From contig JAJDIC010000010.1 of the NCBI GenBank assembly GCA_030266525.1, positions 1 through 41,499 of the forward strand: a stretch of 41,499 nt of DNA. The letters are read 5' to 3'. Shown in pieces: positions 32,215 through 41,486 of this stretch. The stretch is from Desulfovibrio sp. OttesenSCG-928-G15. GTDB taxonomy: Bacteria; Desulfobacterota; Desulfovibrionia; Desulfovibrionales; Desulfovibrionaceae. A program made the position numbers and the translations under genes. Numbering within the stretch: position 1 is the first letter of the stretch; each line of letters begins with the position of its first letter. The notes under the pieces are model-generated. The model ran no database searches and was not told the DNA's origin. It was given only the letters and a program-made list of their open reading frames with translations.

Positions 32215-33885
32215 ATGTATGTAGAACCCTTCAAGCTTCGCCACCGAACCCTCGGCCAGATTCTTGATTCCACTGTATCGCGCTTCCCCGACAACGATGC
32301 CATGGTCTATGTGGACCGCGACTACCGCCGCACCTGGGCCGAATTTTCCCAGGATGTGGACGTTCTGGCCAAAGGGCTGATGGCCCTTGGCGTGAAAAAA
32401 GACGAAAAAGTCGCCGTATGGGCCAGCAACGTACCTTTCTGGGTCAGCCTGATGTTTGCCTGCGCCCGCATTGGCGCGGTTTTTCTTACGGTCAACACAA
32501 GCTACCGGGAAAGCGAGCTGGAATATCTGCTATCCCAGTCAGAATGTGAAAACCTCGTGGTCATGGACGGCTTCCGCGATCATGACTACCTGCAAACCAC
32601 CTACAGCATCCTGCCGGAACTGCGCACCCACTCCCGTGAACTTATCCATACGGAAAAATTTCCGCATCTCAAACGCGTACTCTTTCTCGGCATGGAAAAG
32701 CACCGGGGCATGTACTCCATACCGGAAGTACAAAGCCTGTCTGTCATGACCAGCAACGAGGAATACGAGCGCCGCAAGAACTCGATTTCCCCTGATGATG
32801 TAGCCAACATGCAGTACACTTCGGGAACCACGGGCTTTCCCAAGGGCGTCATGCTTACGCACAACAACATCGGCAACAACGGCTACTGGATAGGCTACCA
32901 TCAGGGCTTTACGGACCAAGACCGCATTTGCCTGCCCGTGCCGCTGTTTCACTGTTTCGGCTGTTCCCTTGGGGTTATGGCGGCGGTCAACCACGGCTGC
33001 GCCCTGATCATTCTGGAAGGCTTCAAACCCGTCCCGGTAATGACGGCCATCGAACAGGAAGGGTGCACCGCCGTGTACGGCGTGCCGACCATGTTTATTT
33101 CCATGCTTGAGCACCCCCTTTTCAAGCGCTTTGACTTTTCTTCCCTGCGCACCGGGATTATGGCCGGTTCTGTCTGTCCGGAGCCGCTCATGAAGCGGGC
33201 CGCCACAGAAATGAACCTGACGGAAATCACCAACGTATTCGGGCTTACCGAATCATCGCCCGGCATGACCCAAACCCACCGGGATGAAGAGTTCAAACGG
33301 CGCGTCAGCACCGTGGGTCGCGCCATGCCCGGCGTGGAAGTGCGCGTGGCCGACCCGGAAACCGGCGTGGAAGTGCCGCGCGGACAGCCCGGCGAAATTT
33401 TGTGCCGGGGCTACAACGTGATGAAGGGCTATTACAAGATGCCCGAAGCCACGGCCGCAGCCATTACCCCGGACGGCTGGCTGCACTCCGGCGACATCGG
33501 CGTCATGGATGAAGAAGGCTATCTGGTAATAACCGGTCGCCTGAAAGACATGATCATCCGTGGCGGGGAGAACATTTACCCGCGCGAGCTGGAAGAATTT
33601 CTCTCCGGCCTGGAAGGGGTGATGGACGTACAGGTTGTAGCCGCCCCCAGCGAAAAATACGGGGAGGAAGTGGCCGCCTTCGTTATTCCCCGGCCCGAAG
33701 CAGACATTACCCCCGAAGACGTGCGCGACTACTGCCGGGGCAAAATAGCCTGGCACAAAATTCCGAAATACGTCGCCCTTGTAGAAGAATACCCCCTCAC
33801 CGCCAGCGGCAAGGTGAAGAAAAACGAACTGCGCAAACTTGCCGCAGACATTGTGGCAAAAGAAGGCCAGGCCGCGCGCCAATAA
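32215..33885 (+). CDS. Acyl-CoA synthetase (AMP-forming)
   Basis: 556 aa. The ATG at 32215 has GGAG seven bases upstream; an in-frame extension to 32143 is not supported. Motifs of the ANL superfamily are present: the P-loop-like YTSGTTGFPKG at 201-211, GLTESSPGMTQ, SGDIGVMDEEGYLVITGRLKD and the C-terminal catalytic Lys in TASGKVKKNEL. It activates a carboxylic (probably fatty) acid to its CoA thioester in the cytosol, using ATP. Chain length cannot be read from the sequence. It is downstream of the XRE-cupin regulator, a pairing often seen in Desulfovibrionaceae, and upstream of PFOR, suggesting a role in acid or acetate metabolism. Confidence 0.9.
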   Translation: MYVEPFKLRHRTLGQILDSTVSRFPDNDAMVYVDRDYRRTWAEFSQDVDVLAKGLMALGVKKDEKVAVWASNVPFWVSLMFACARIGAVFLTVNTSYRESELEYLLSQSECENLVVMDGFRDHDYLQTTYSILPELRTHSRELIHTEKFPHLKRVLFLGMEKHRGMYSIPEVQSLSVMTSNEEYERRKNSISPDDVANMQYTSGTTGFPKGVMLTHNNIGNNGYWIGYHQGFTDQDRICLPVPLFHCFGCSLGVMAAVNHGCALIILEGFKPVPVMTAIEQEGCTAVYGVPTMFISMLEHPLFKRFDFSSLRTGIMAGSVCPEPLMKRAATEMNLTEITNVFGLTESSPGMTQTHRDEEFKRRVSTVGRAMPGVEVRVADPETGVEVPRGQPGEILCRGYNVMKGYYKMPEATAAAITPDGWLHSGDIGVMDEEGYLVITGRLKDMIIRGGENIYPRELEEFLSGLEGVMDVQVVAAPSEKYGEEVAAFVIPRPEADITPEDVRDYCRGKIAWHKIPKYVALVEEYPLTASGKVKKNELRKLAADIVAKEGQAARQ

Positions 33886-33970
33886 CAACCAGTAGCCTTA
33901 AGGCAAACCTCTGCCCTGCGCCTGCGCGGACAAGGCATCTCCCCCCATAGTAATGATCAGGACACCCAAA

Positions 33971-36900
33971 ATGAGCATGACAAGCAAAAAAATGCAGACA
34001 ATGGACGGCAACGAGGCCGCAGCTCACGTTTCTTACGCATTCACGGAAATAGCCGCCATATATCCCATTACGCCCTCTTCCCCCATGGCCGAGCTTGTGG
34101 ACCGCTGGTCCGCGCTGGGCCGGGAAAACCTGTTCGGCCAGCGGGTCCAGCTTGTGGAAATGCAGTCTGAACACGGCGCGGCCGCCGCCATGCATGGCGC
34201 GTTGGAAACGGGCGCTCTTGCCACTTCCTACACCGCGTCCCAGGGACTTTTGCTTATGGTTCCGGCCATGTACCGCATGGCGGGTCAGCTCTGGCCGGGT
34301 GTGTTGCATGTCAGCGCGCGCACCGTGGGCACCCACGCCTTTTCCATTTTCGGTGATCATTCCGACGTGATGAGCTGCCGCCAGACCGGCTTTGCCATGC
34401 TTGCCACCGGCAGCGTGCAGGAAGTTATGGACCTTGCGGGTGTGGCCCACCTTGCCGCCATTGAGGGAAGCGTACCCTTTCTGCACTTTTTCGACGGCTT
34501 TCGCACCTCGCACGAACTGCAAAAAATCGAAGTGCTGCCCTATGAAGTGCTTGGCGGCATGCTGAACCAGGAAGCGCTGGAAGCTTTTCGCAAGCGCTCG
34601 CTCAACCCGGAACGCCCGGTACAACGCTCCACCGTGCAGAACCCGGACGTGTTTTTCCAGGCCAGGGAAGCCGCCACGCCCTATTACGACCGCCTGCCCG
34701 CCATTGTGGAAAGTTACATGCAGCGCATCAGCCAGGCCACCGGACGCGAGTACGGTCTGTTCAATTACCACGGCAGCCCGGATGCGGAGCATGTGATCGT
34801 CGCCATGGGCTCGGTGAGCGACCCGGTTAGGGAGCTTGTGGACTACCTGACAGCGCAGGGTGAAAAAGTCGGCTTCGTTCAGGTGCACCTTTACCGCCCC
34901 TTCTCGGTGGCCCATTTTGCCGCCGCCCTGCCGCAAAGCGCCACCCGCCTGACCGTGCTTGACCGCACCAAGGAACCGGGCGCCGCGGGCGATCCGCTTT
35001 ACCTCGACATTTGCGCGGCCATGCATGAAATGCAGCGCCCGGCCCAGGTACAAATTCTGTCAGGCCGCTACGGCCTTTCGTCCAAAGACGTTACCCCGGC
35101 GCAAATTCAGGCGGTTTTCGACAACATGAAGGCAGATGCGCCCCGCACCCACTTCACCGTAGGCATCAACGACGACGTGACCCACCGCTCCCTGCCGGTT
35201 GGCGAAGCCATTGATGTGAAAGACAAGGACATTATCAGTTGCAAGTTCTGGGGGCTTGGCTCCGACGGCACTGTGGGGGCGAACAAAAACTCGATAAAAA
35301 TCATCGGCGACAATACGCCCATGTACGCCCAGGCCTACTTTGAGTACGACACGAAAAAATCCGGCGGCATTACCAGGTCGCACCTGCGCTTCGGGCACAG
35401 CCCCATCCGCTCGGCCTATCTTGTAAGCAACGCCGACTTTGTGGCCTGCCACCAGACCAGCTATCTGGACAAATACGACATGCTGGGCGACCTGAAAAAC
35501 GGCGGGGTTTTCCTGCTCAACTGTCCGTGGCAAGACGCGGAACTGGAAGCGCAGCTTCCGGCTGCCGTCAAACGCGCCCTGGCGGAAAAAAAAGCCCGCT
35601 TCTACACCATTGACGCAACAGCCCTCGCCTCGGGCATCGGCCTTGGCAACCGCGCCAACACCGTGTTGCAAGCCGCGTTCTTCAAGCTTGCCGAAGTGCT
35701 GCCCCTGGAAGAAGCGGTCGGTTACATGAAGGAAGCCATCAACAAAACGTACAAGGCCAAGGGCACAAAAGTCTGTTCCATGAACTGCGATGCCGTGGAC
35801 CTTGGCGTTTCCGGCGTGACTGAAATTTCCGTGCCCGAAAGCTGGCTCACGGCGCAAGACACGGCCAAGGCCCCTGCAAAGACCACAAAGAACGACAAGG
35901 CCGCGCTTCCTTCCTACATCAGGGAAATCCTTGAACCGGTCAACGCCCTCAAAGGTGACTACCTGCCCGTCAGCGCCTTTGCAGGCATGGCTGACGGCAC
36001 CACCCCGGCAGGCACCTCCAAATACGAAAAACGCGGCACGGCAACGGCAGTACCACAGTGGCAGGCCGCTTCCTGCATCCAGTGCAACCAGTGCGCCTAT
36101 GTCTGCCCGCACGCCTGCATTCGCCCCTTCCTGCTTACTGAACAGGAAAAAGCTGCCGCCCCGCAAGGCTTTGAGGCACTCCCCGGCAAGGGCAAGGCTC
36201 TTGCCGGGCTTTCCCTGCGCATTCAGGTGGACCCGCTGGACTGCACGGGCTGCGGCTGTTGTGTGGAAATTTGCCCGGCAAAAGAAAAAGCCCTGGTCAT
36301 GCGCCCGCTTGATTCCCAAATGGGGCAGATGGAGTACTGGGAGTATGCGCTTTCCCTTCCTGCCAAAAAGAACCCCATGGACAAGTTTTCGGTCAAGGGC
36401 AGCCAGTTTGAACAGCCGCTGCTGGAATTTTCCGGTGCCTGCGCGGGTTGCGGCGAAACGCCCTACATGAAGCTGATGACCCAGCTTTTCGGCGAGCGCA
36501 TGATCATTGCCAACGCCACCGGCTGCACCCAGGCCTGGGGTGCCGCCTGCCCTAACGTACCCTATACAGTGAACACCCGTGGGCACGGCCCGGCCTTTTC
36601 CAACTCGCTGTTTGAAAACAACGCGGAGTTTTCGCTTGGCATGTGCCTTTCCATGCGCCACCAGCGCGCCAGAATGCGCAGTCATGTGAAGCGTCTGGAA
36701 AAGGCCACCAAGGACGCCGCGCTGCAAAAGGCGCTCAGCGAATGGCTGGCGAATTTTGACGAAAACGAAGACAGTGTGGAACGGGCAGACGCGGTGACAG
36801 CCGCGCTCACAACGGGCAAGGATGCGCAAACGCCGGACGGCGCGTATGTTCTGGCAAACCGCGAGCACCTTTCGCGCAAGTCCATGTGGATGTATGGCGG

Positions 36901-37525
36901 CGACGGCTGGGCCTATGACATTGGCTACGGCGGGCTTGACCACGTTTTGGCTTCCGGCGAAGACGTGAACATCCTTATCGTGGACACGGAAGTCTATTCC
37001 AACACGGGCGGGCAGTCTTCCAAGGCAACGCCCCTTGGCGCGGTAGCCCAGTTTGCCGCCGCGGGCAAAAAGGTGGCCAAGAAAAACCTCGGCCTGCTGG
37101 CAGCCCAGTACGGCACGGTCTATGTGGCCCAGGTAGCCATGGGCGCGGACCAGAGCCACCTGATAAAAGTGCTGCGCGAGGCGGAATCCTTCCGTGGTCC
37201 TTCGGTAATCATCGCCTATGCGCCCTGCATCGCCCACGGCATTGTTGAAGGCATGGCCTTTGCGCAGGAAGAAGCCAAACTTGCGGTCAAGTCCGGCTAC
37301 TGGCACCTTTACCGCTTCGACCCCCGGCGCAAGGAAGCCGGGGAAAACCCCTTTGTACTCGATTCCAAAGACCCTGTAGTGCCCCTGCGCGACTTCCTTA
37401 AACGCGAAGTGCGCTTCACGTCGCTGGCCCGCACCTTCCCGGACAGGGCAGAAGAACTCATGACCATGGCGGAGAGAAGCGCGGCGGAACTTATGAACAC
37501 CTACAAGAAAATGAGCGCGTCCTGA
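33971..37525 (+). CDS. nifJ: Pyruvate:ferredoxin oxidoreductase, single chain
   Basis: 1184 aa from the ATG with AGGA at 33959-33962; upstream ATG at 33953 lacks a ribosome site. All PFOR domains are fused in order: N-terminal pyrimidine-binding domain (YPITPSSPMAEL), the gamma domain (GLGSDGTVGANKNSIK), a ferredoxin-like domain with Cys702-x2-Cys705-x2-Cys708-x3-Cys712 and Cys758-x2-Cys761-x2-Cys764-x3-Cys768, and the TPP domain with Cys824/Cys827 of the proximal cluster and VDTEVYSNTGGQSS. It decarboxylates pyruvate to acetyl-CoA, reducing ferredoxin. It ends at KKMSAS, without the C-terminal extension reported for the oxygen-tolerant Desulfovibrio africanus enzyme. Its size is normal for the class. 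Confidence 0.96.
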   Translation: MSMTSKKMQTMDGNEAAAHVSYAFTEIAAIYPITPSSPMAELVDRWSALGRENLFGQRVQLVEMQSEHGAAAAMHGALETGALATSYTASQGLLLMVPAMYRMAGQLWPGVLHVSARTVGTHAFSIFGDHSDVMSCRQTGFAMLATGSVQEVMDLAGVAHLAAIEGSVPFLHFFDGFRTSHELQKIEVLPYEVLGGMLNQEALEAFRKRSLNPERPVQRSTVQNPDVFFQAREAATPYYDRLPAIVESYMQRISQATGREYGLFNYHGSPDAEHVIVAMGSVSDPVRELVDYLTAQGEKVGFVQVHLYRPFSVAHFAAALPQSATRLTVLDRTKEPGAAGDPLYLDICAAMHEMQRPAQVQILSGRYGLSSKDVTPAQIQAVFDNMKADAPRTHFTVGINDDVTHRSLPVGEAIDVKDKDIISCKFWGLGSDGTVGANKNSIKIIGDNTPMYAQAYFEYDTKKSGGITRSHLRFGHSPIRSAYLVSNADFVACHQTSYLDKYDMLGDLKNGGVFLLNCPWQDAELEAQLPAAVKRALAEKKARFYTIDATALASGIGLGNRANTVLQAAFFKLAEVLPLEEAVGYMKEAINKTYKAKGTKVCSMNCDAVDLGVSGVTEISVPESWLTAQDTAKAPAKTTKNDKAALPSYIREILEPVNALKGDYLPVSAFAGMADGTTPAGTSKYEKRGTATAVPQWQAASCIQCNQCAYVCPHACIRPFLLTEQEKAAAPQGFEALPGKGKALAGLSLRIQVDPLDCTGCGCCVEICPAKEKALVMRPLDSQMGQMEYWEYALSLPAKKNPMDKFSVKGSQFEQPLLEFSGACAGCGETPYMKLMTQLFGERMIIANATGCTQAWGAACPNVPYTVNTRGHGPAFSNSLFENNAEFSLGMCLSMRHQRARMRSHVKRLEKATKDAALQKALSEWLANFDENEDSVERADAVTAALTTGKDAQTPDGAYVLANREHLSRKSMWMYGGDGWAYDIGYGGLDHVLASGEDVNILIVDTEVYSNTGGQSSKATPLGAVAQFAAAGKKVAKKNLGLLAAQYGTVYVAQVAMGADQSHLIKVLREAESFRGPSVIIAYAPCIAHGIVEGMAFAQEEAKLAVKSGYWHLYRFDPRRKEAGENPFVLDSKDPVVPLRDFLKREVRFTSLARTFPDRAEELMTMAERSAAELMNTYKKMSAS

Positions 37526-37539
37526 TGAAGGAACTTGCC

Positions 37540-38112
37540 ATGCGTATCCTGATTGTATTTCTTGGGATTTTCCTTTTTTCTTCGCCTGTTGCAGCAAGAG
37601 AGAACTGGGAACCGGCAGAGCCGTATAAAACGCCGGGCGGAGTTTGGGTGTATGAAACCGCAACTCTGGCCCAGGAATTCGGCTTGAATGAATTTTCCGC
37701 TGTCAAAAAATTCAGCGGCAAGAAAATTGTGGTGGAAGGAAGGGTCCGCACAGTCCAGGGAAGCATATTTCCCATGGAAAGCGGCAACGCGGAAGAGTTC
37801 ATTCATGTGGAACTCGCCCCCGACTTTTCAGGCGGTATTGTTCAAACCCAGGATTTCGACGCAGAGAGCATCACGCCGGGTGACTGGATTATGCTGCTCT
37901 GCACAGACATCAACCGCGCCAGGGGAAAAGTGATTGGCATATGCGCCGTAGTGAATAACGGCAGAAAAGAGCTTGACGGCTACCACCCGAAATTTGCCAA
38001 TGCCGCGTTAATGAAAAAACTGGGGCTCAAACAACAGGGCCTCACGCAGCAGGGGCAGGCCGGCAAGAAACAGGGGACCAGGAAACAGGGTTCGGCCCAA
38101 AAGGGCAAATAG
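37540..38112 (+). CDS. Secreted OB-fold-like protein with basic Gln/Gly tail
   Basis: 190 aa from the ATG at 37540, with AAGGA seven bases upstream; an ATG overlapping the PFOR stop at 37525 is less likely. A signal peptide (MRILIVFLGIFLFSSPVAARE) precedes a domain beginning with a EFSAVKKFSGKKIVVEGRV strand and ending with PGDWIMLLCTDINRARGKVIGICAVV, which resembles the tRNA_anti-like/OB-fold proteins of the periplasm. The last ~27 residues are Lys/Gln/Gly-rich with repeats like QQG and KQG. Function is unknown. It starts 14 bp after the PFOR stop and is likely co-transcribed. Confidence 0.75.
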   Translation: MRILIVFLGIFLFSSPVAARENWEPAEPYKTPGGVWVYETATLAQEFGLNEFSAVKKFSGKKIVVEGRVRTVQGSIFPMESGNAEEFIHVELAPDFSGGIVQTQDFDAESITPGDWIMLLCTDINRARGKVIGICAVVNNGRKELDGYHPKFANAALMKKLGLKQQGLTQQGQAGKKQGTRKQGSAQKGK

Positions 38113-38166
38113 CGTTCGGCCCTGCACGGCGAAGTATCAGCGTTCATCGTTTAGAGGGATACGCGT

Positions 38167-39333
38167 TTACCCCGCCAAAGCCTGCCCAACCCGTATGGCC
38201 CGACAAACGCGTATGGTGGCGTCTTCCAGCATGGGGGCGGCGTTTTTCATGCAATCATCCAGCGTGGCTATGGAGCGCACCGCGCTGAAAACCGAATCAA
38301 TGCCCTGTGCGAACACGGCCTCCACGCCCTGTCCCAATGCGCCGGAAATGCAGATCACAGGCTTGTTGTGCTGCTTGGCGATTTTTGCCACGCCTACCGG
38401 AGCTTTTCCGTAGGCGGTTTGCACGTCGCTGGCCCCTTCCCCGGTAAAAACCAGATCCGCCTTTGCCGCTTTTTGGGCAAAGCCTATGGCGTCCAGCACA
38501 ATGTTCACGCCCGGCTCAAGCGTGGCCGGGGTGAAAAACAGCAACCCCGCCCCAAGGCCCCCGGCCGCGCCCGCGCCCGGAACTTCCGCCACATCCTTGC
38601 CGGTCGTCTTTGCCGCCACAATGGCATAGCGGGAAAGGGCGGCGTCCAGCGCGGCAACCATTTCCGGGCTTGCGCCCTTTTGCGGGCCAAACACGGCGGA
38701 TGCGCCGCGCGCTCCGGCAAGTGGGGTATCCACATCACAGGCTACCCGGATAGCGGTTTTTGCCAGCAAGGGGTCAAGGCCGGAACAGTCTATGGAATCC
38801 AGCCGGGCCAGATCTGCCCCGCCGGGGGCAAGCTCTTTGCCCTGTGCGTCCAGAAAGCGCGCGCCCAAAGCCCGCAACGCGCCGACGCCCCCGTCATTGG
38901 TGGCGCTGCCGCCTATGCCGATGATCAGCGTGGGCGCTTCTCCGGTATCTTTTTTGTGCAGGGCCTGCAAGGCGGCTTTTATCAGCTCTCCGGTACCGAA
39001 AGTACAGGTAACAAGCGGATTGCGCCGCGAAGGCTCCAGCAGGGGCAGGCCCGAGGCGGCGGCCATTTCCACCACTGCGCTGCGCCCTTCGTCAAAGAGG
39101 CCGAAAAACGCTTCCAGCGGCTCTCCAAGCGGCCCGCGTACCGTAACGCCATGCAAACTGCCGCCGGTTGCCGCCACCAGGGCATCCACCGTGCCTTCAC
39201 CGCCATCGGCAATGGGCGCAAGAGTGCAGGTAGCGTCGGGAAACACCGCGCGAACGCCGCGTTCCATACACTGCGCGGCCTCAATGGCGCTGAGGCTTCC
39301 TTTAAAAGAGTCCGGGGCGATAAGAACGTGCAT
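38167..39333 (-). CDS. glxK: Glycerate kinase (GarK/GlxK family)
   Basis: 388 aa, ATG at 39333 with TGGAGA six bases upstream. It shows the family landmarks: the start with APDSFKGSLSA, PIADGGEGTVDAL, and GIGGSATNDGGVGALRALG, plus a terminal VFTGEGASDVQTAYGKAPVGV. It phosphorylates glycerate, usually to 2-phosphoglycerate, feeding it to lower glycolysis. The gene is convergent with the OB-fold gene (54 bp apart) and downstream of the HAD phosphatase, in the same orientation, with a 91-bp gap in which a TATATA box on the minus strand (39373-39378) could be a promoter -10. Confidence 0.93.
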   Translation of the reverse strand: MHVLIAPDSFKGSLSAIEAAQCMERGVRAVFPDATCTLAPIADGGEGTVDALVAATGGSLHGVTVRGPLGEPLEAFFGLFDEGRSAVVEMAAASGLPLLEPSRRNPLVTCTFGTGELIKAALQALHKKDTGEAPTLIIGIGGSATNDGGVGALRALGARFLDAQGKELAPGGADLARLDSIDCSGLDPLLAKTAIRVACDVDTPLAGARGASAVFGPQKGASPEMVAALDAALSRYAIVAAKTTGKDVAEVPGAGAAGGLGAGLLFFTPATLEPGVNIVLDAIGFAQKAAKADLVFTGEGASDVQTAYGKAPVGVAKIAKQHNKPVICISGALGQGVEAVFAQGIDSVFSAVRSIATLDDCMKNAAPMLEDATIRVCRAIRVGQALAG

Positions 39334-39424
39334 GGGGAGTCTCCATTGGGTGGGATCAGGCAGGCAAAAGCGTATATATCAATCCAAAAGGCACTGTCCG
39401 AGTAGCGGGCAGGAACCTCCTGCT

Positions 39425-40069
39425 CTATGCTTGCTGGACCAATTCCGCGATATACTCGTTCAACTGGGTCAAATCTTCATGCCAGGGGTGTCCGGTGTGT
39501 TCAAACATGCAGCCCCTGCCGTAAAACAGTGTGCCGCAAGCTTCCGCAGCGTACTGATCCGCGCGTGAATCGCCCACCATCAGTACGAGGTATGGCCGTA
39601 CCCCGGCGTACTCCACGATACTGCGCAGAAGCTGGGTTTTGACCGTGGGCGCACCGTAAATGCCGCGAAAATACTGGTGCAGGCCGCGCTGGGTCAGAAT
39701 TTGGCGCAGTTCTTCCTGTGGAGCGCCGGAAGCGACAAACATGGGCAGACGCTTGTGCCAGCGTTTCAGGGTGGCCTCAATCCCCGGCACCAGTTCGCAA
39801 CCGGCTATTTCTTCCTGGGTGTAGGCCATGAACTTCTTGTTCAGTTCTTCCGCTTCCTCGTCGGTAACGTCGCGGCCAAAGACTTCCTGAAACAACCAGG
39901 AAAATTTTTTATAGCGGCTCACCCCGCCGTTCAGCCGGTGTAACATAAGCAGACGATCGCCGGAGCCGGGATTGATTTCTTCGCCAAGGCGGTGAAAGGC
40001 GCCGGACTTGATGTCCATGCTTTCAAGGATAACGCCGTCACAGTCGAACACAAGCAGGTCAAGAGCCAT
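39425..40069 (-). CDS. HAD-superfamily hydrolase
   Basis: 214 aa; the ATG overlaps the end of ispDF (start and stop share bases), so the two genes are translationally coupled. The HAD motifs are complete: Asp9-x-Asp11 in VFDCDGVI, VASGAPQEELR (motif II), the Lys in motif III near TVKTQLL, and VGDSRADQYAA (motif IV). Cap features (GVSRYKKFSWLFQEVFG) suggest a phosphatase of the beta-phosphoglucomutase or phosphoglycolate phosphatase subclass with small phosphate esters as substrates. The exact substrate is not known. Coupling with ispDF does not show a shared pathway. Confidence 0.86.
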   Translation of the reverse strand: MALDLLVFDCDGVILESMDIKSGAFHRLGEEINPGSGDRLLMLHRLNGGVSRYKKFSWLFQEVFGRDVTDEEAEELNKKFMAYTQEEIAGCELVPGIEATLKRWHKRLPMFVASGAPQEELRQILTQRGLHQYFRGIYGAPTVKTQLLRSIVEYAGVRPYLVLMVGDSRADQYAAEACGTLFYGRGCMFEHTGHPWHEDLTQLNEYIAELVQQA

Positions 40070-41322
40070 CAGTGCGCTCCTTCCGTTTCATAGCCTTGCA
40101 CGCCGGCGCGGGAAGGTTTTGCCGGTACGCCGGGTTTGAGGGCGCTCACAAGCGCCACGGCCTTGATGCCTTTTTTTTCGCCGGTAAAGCCGAGCCGCTC
40201 TTCTGTGGTGGCTTTTACCGCCACGCACTCTTCCGGCAGGCCGAGCAGCTTGGCCACGTTTACAGCAATAGCTTTGCGGTGCGGGGCGACACGCGGAACC
40301 TGGGCAATGACGGTAAGGTCAACGTGGGTTATGCGCAGGCCCGCTGTGCGCGTTTTTTCCAGCACTTCGGCGAGCAGGATGCCGCTGGATATATTGTCAA
40401 AGGAGGGGTCAGTATCGGGGAAAAAGCTTCCGATATCGCCAAGGCCAAGGCAGCCAAGCAAAGCATCCATCAGCGCATGCAGCAGTACGTCGCCGTCAGA
40501 ATGCGCCGAAACCAGTATATCGCAGGCAATGGGCACCCCGCCGAGAATAAAGGGACGCGTGCCCCCATAACGGTGCACGTCATAGCCAAACCCCGTGCAA
40601 GGCAAAAACTCTGGCGCAGCTTTCGCGCAAAGCAGGGACAAATCATCCGCTGTAGTAATTTTTTTGTTGCCCATATCCCCTTCCACCACAAAAACGCGAT
40701 GACCGCAATGCTCCATAAGCGCGGCGTCATCAGTAACATCCCGACCTTCGGCAAAGGCCCGCTCATGCGCTTCGCGCAGCGGGGCCAGCAAAAAGGCCTG
40801 GGGGGTTTGCACGGCCCGCAGCGTATCGCGCGGTGGCGTACTCATCACACGGCCCGCGCCGTCCACCGCCTTGACGGTGTCGGAAAGGGCAATGCCGGGA
40901 ATAACCGCCGGACAGGAAGGACCAAGCGGCGCAATAACGCGCAAGACGAGCGCAGCATCCAGAAAAGGCCGTGCCCCGTCATGCACCAGCACCGCGTCAC
41001 ACGAGCCGGGAAGAACAGCAAGAGCATTGGCTACGGAATCTTGCCGCCGCTCGCCGCCCACCGCAGTTACAAAGGGCATGCCAAGCGGCTCTCGCCCATG
41101 CAGCGAAGCCAGCAAAGCGCAAGGGTCGAAGCCCCGCTCTGAAGCGGGGTCAGGGGGAAAGACAAACACCAGCCCGGAAATTGCCGGAATACGGGAAAAC
41201 ACCCTGGCGCCATGCCAGAAAAGAGGCACACCATCATGCAGCAAATACTGCTTGGGTACAGCACAAGCCCCCAGCATACGGCGACCAAGACCAGCCGCAA
41301 GAATTATTGCCCAAACGTTCAT
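40069..41322 (-). CDS. ispDF: Bifunctional IspD/IspF (MEP cytidylyltransferase / MECDP synthase)
   Basis: 417 aa. The first ~230 residues are IspD: IILAAGLGRRM nucleotide-binding loop, VLVHDGARPF and TPQAFLL. The rest is IspF: GFGYDVHRY metal site, SAHSDGDVLLHALMDALLG, and TTEERLGFTGEKKG. It makes CDP-methylerythritol from MEP and CTP, and cyclises the phosphorylated product to MECDP in the non-mevalonate isoprenoid pathway; IspE would be encoded elsewhere. The fused form is known from alpha- and epsilonproteobacteria and Desulfovibrionaceae. An eight-A run on the coding strand near 40172 stays in frame. The start has only a modest ribosome site. Confidence 0.95.
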   Translation of the reverse strand: MNVWAIILAAGLGRRMLGACAVPKQYLLHDGVPLFWHGARVFSRIPAISGLVFVFPPDPASERGFDPCALLASLHGREPLGMPFVTAVGGERRQDSVANALAVLPGSCDAVLVHDGARPFLDAALVLRVIAPLGPSCPAVIPGIALSDTVKAVDGAGRVMSTPPRDTLRAVQTPQAFLLAPLREAHERAFAEGRDVTDDAALMEHCGHRVFVVEGDMGNKKITTADDLSLLCAKAAPEFLPCTGFGYDVHRYGGTRPFILGGVPIACDILVSAHSDGDVLLHALMDALLGCLGLGDIGSFFPDTDPSFDNISSGILLAEVLEKTRTAGLRITHVDLTVIAQVPRVAPHRKAIAVNVAKLLGLPEECVAVKATTEERLGFTGEKKGIKAVALVSALKPGVPAKPSRAGVQGYETEGAH

Positions 41323-41431
41323 GATACTCGCAATATCCTAAAAAACCCTGCACGCTGCATTTCGTCTCTTTTGCCGCATACTCTTCAAAAATCCCAACAG
41401 CAAAAGCACAGACAAACCGCCAAACTCTTCC

Positions 41432-41486
41432 ATCCGGCAAAGCCGGATCTCCCCAAAAAGGGGAGCGAAGCAACCCTTTTCTCCCC
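41432..41486. repeat. Tandem short inverted repeats near the right edge
   Basis: ATCCGGC-AAA-GCCGGAT (41432-41448) is followed directly by CTCCCC-AAAAA-GGGGAG (41449-41465), and a second CTCCCC lies at 41481-41486. They sit upstream of ispDF and may be a terminator or leader for a gene outside the window. No T run follows on either strand. Confidence 0.5.

Noticed and set aside
33797..37663. Very long open frames on the minus strand opposite PFOR (867 and 418 codons)
   Set aside because: They are antisense to a clearly identified conserved protein and show no family motif; their openness follows from GC-rich third positions.
38368..39405. 345-codon open frame on the + strand opposite glycerate kinase
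   Set aside because: The opposite strand encodes a well-recognised kinase; the frame has no ribosome site or motif.
40072..41142. 356-codon open frame on the + strand opposite ispDF
   Set aside because: It is antisense to a clearly identified IspDF protein with all motifs.
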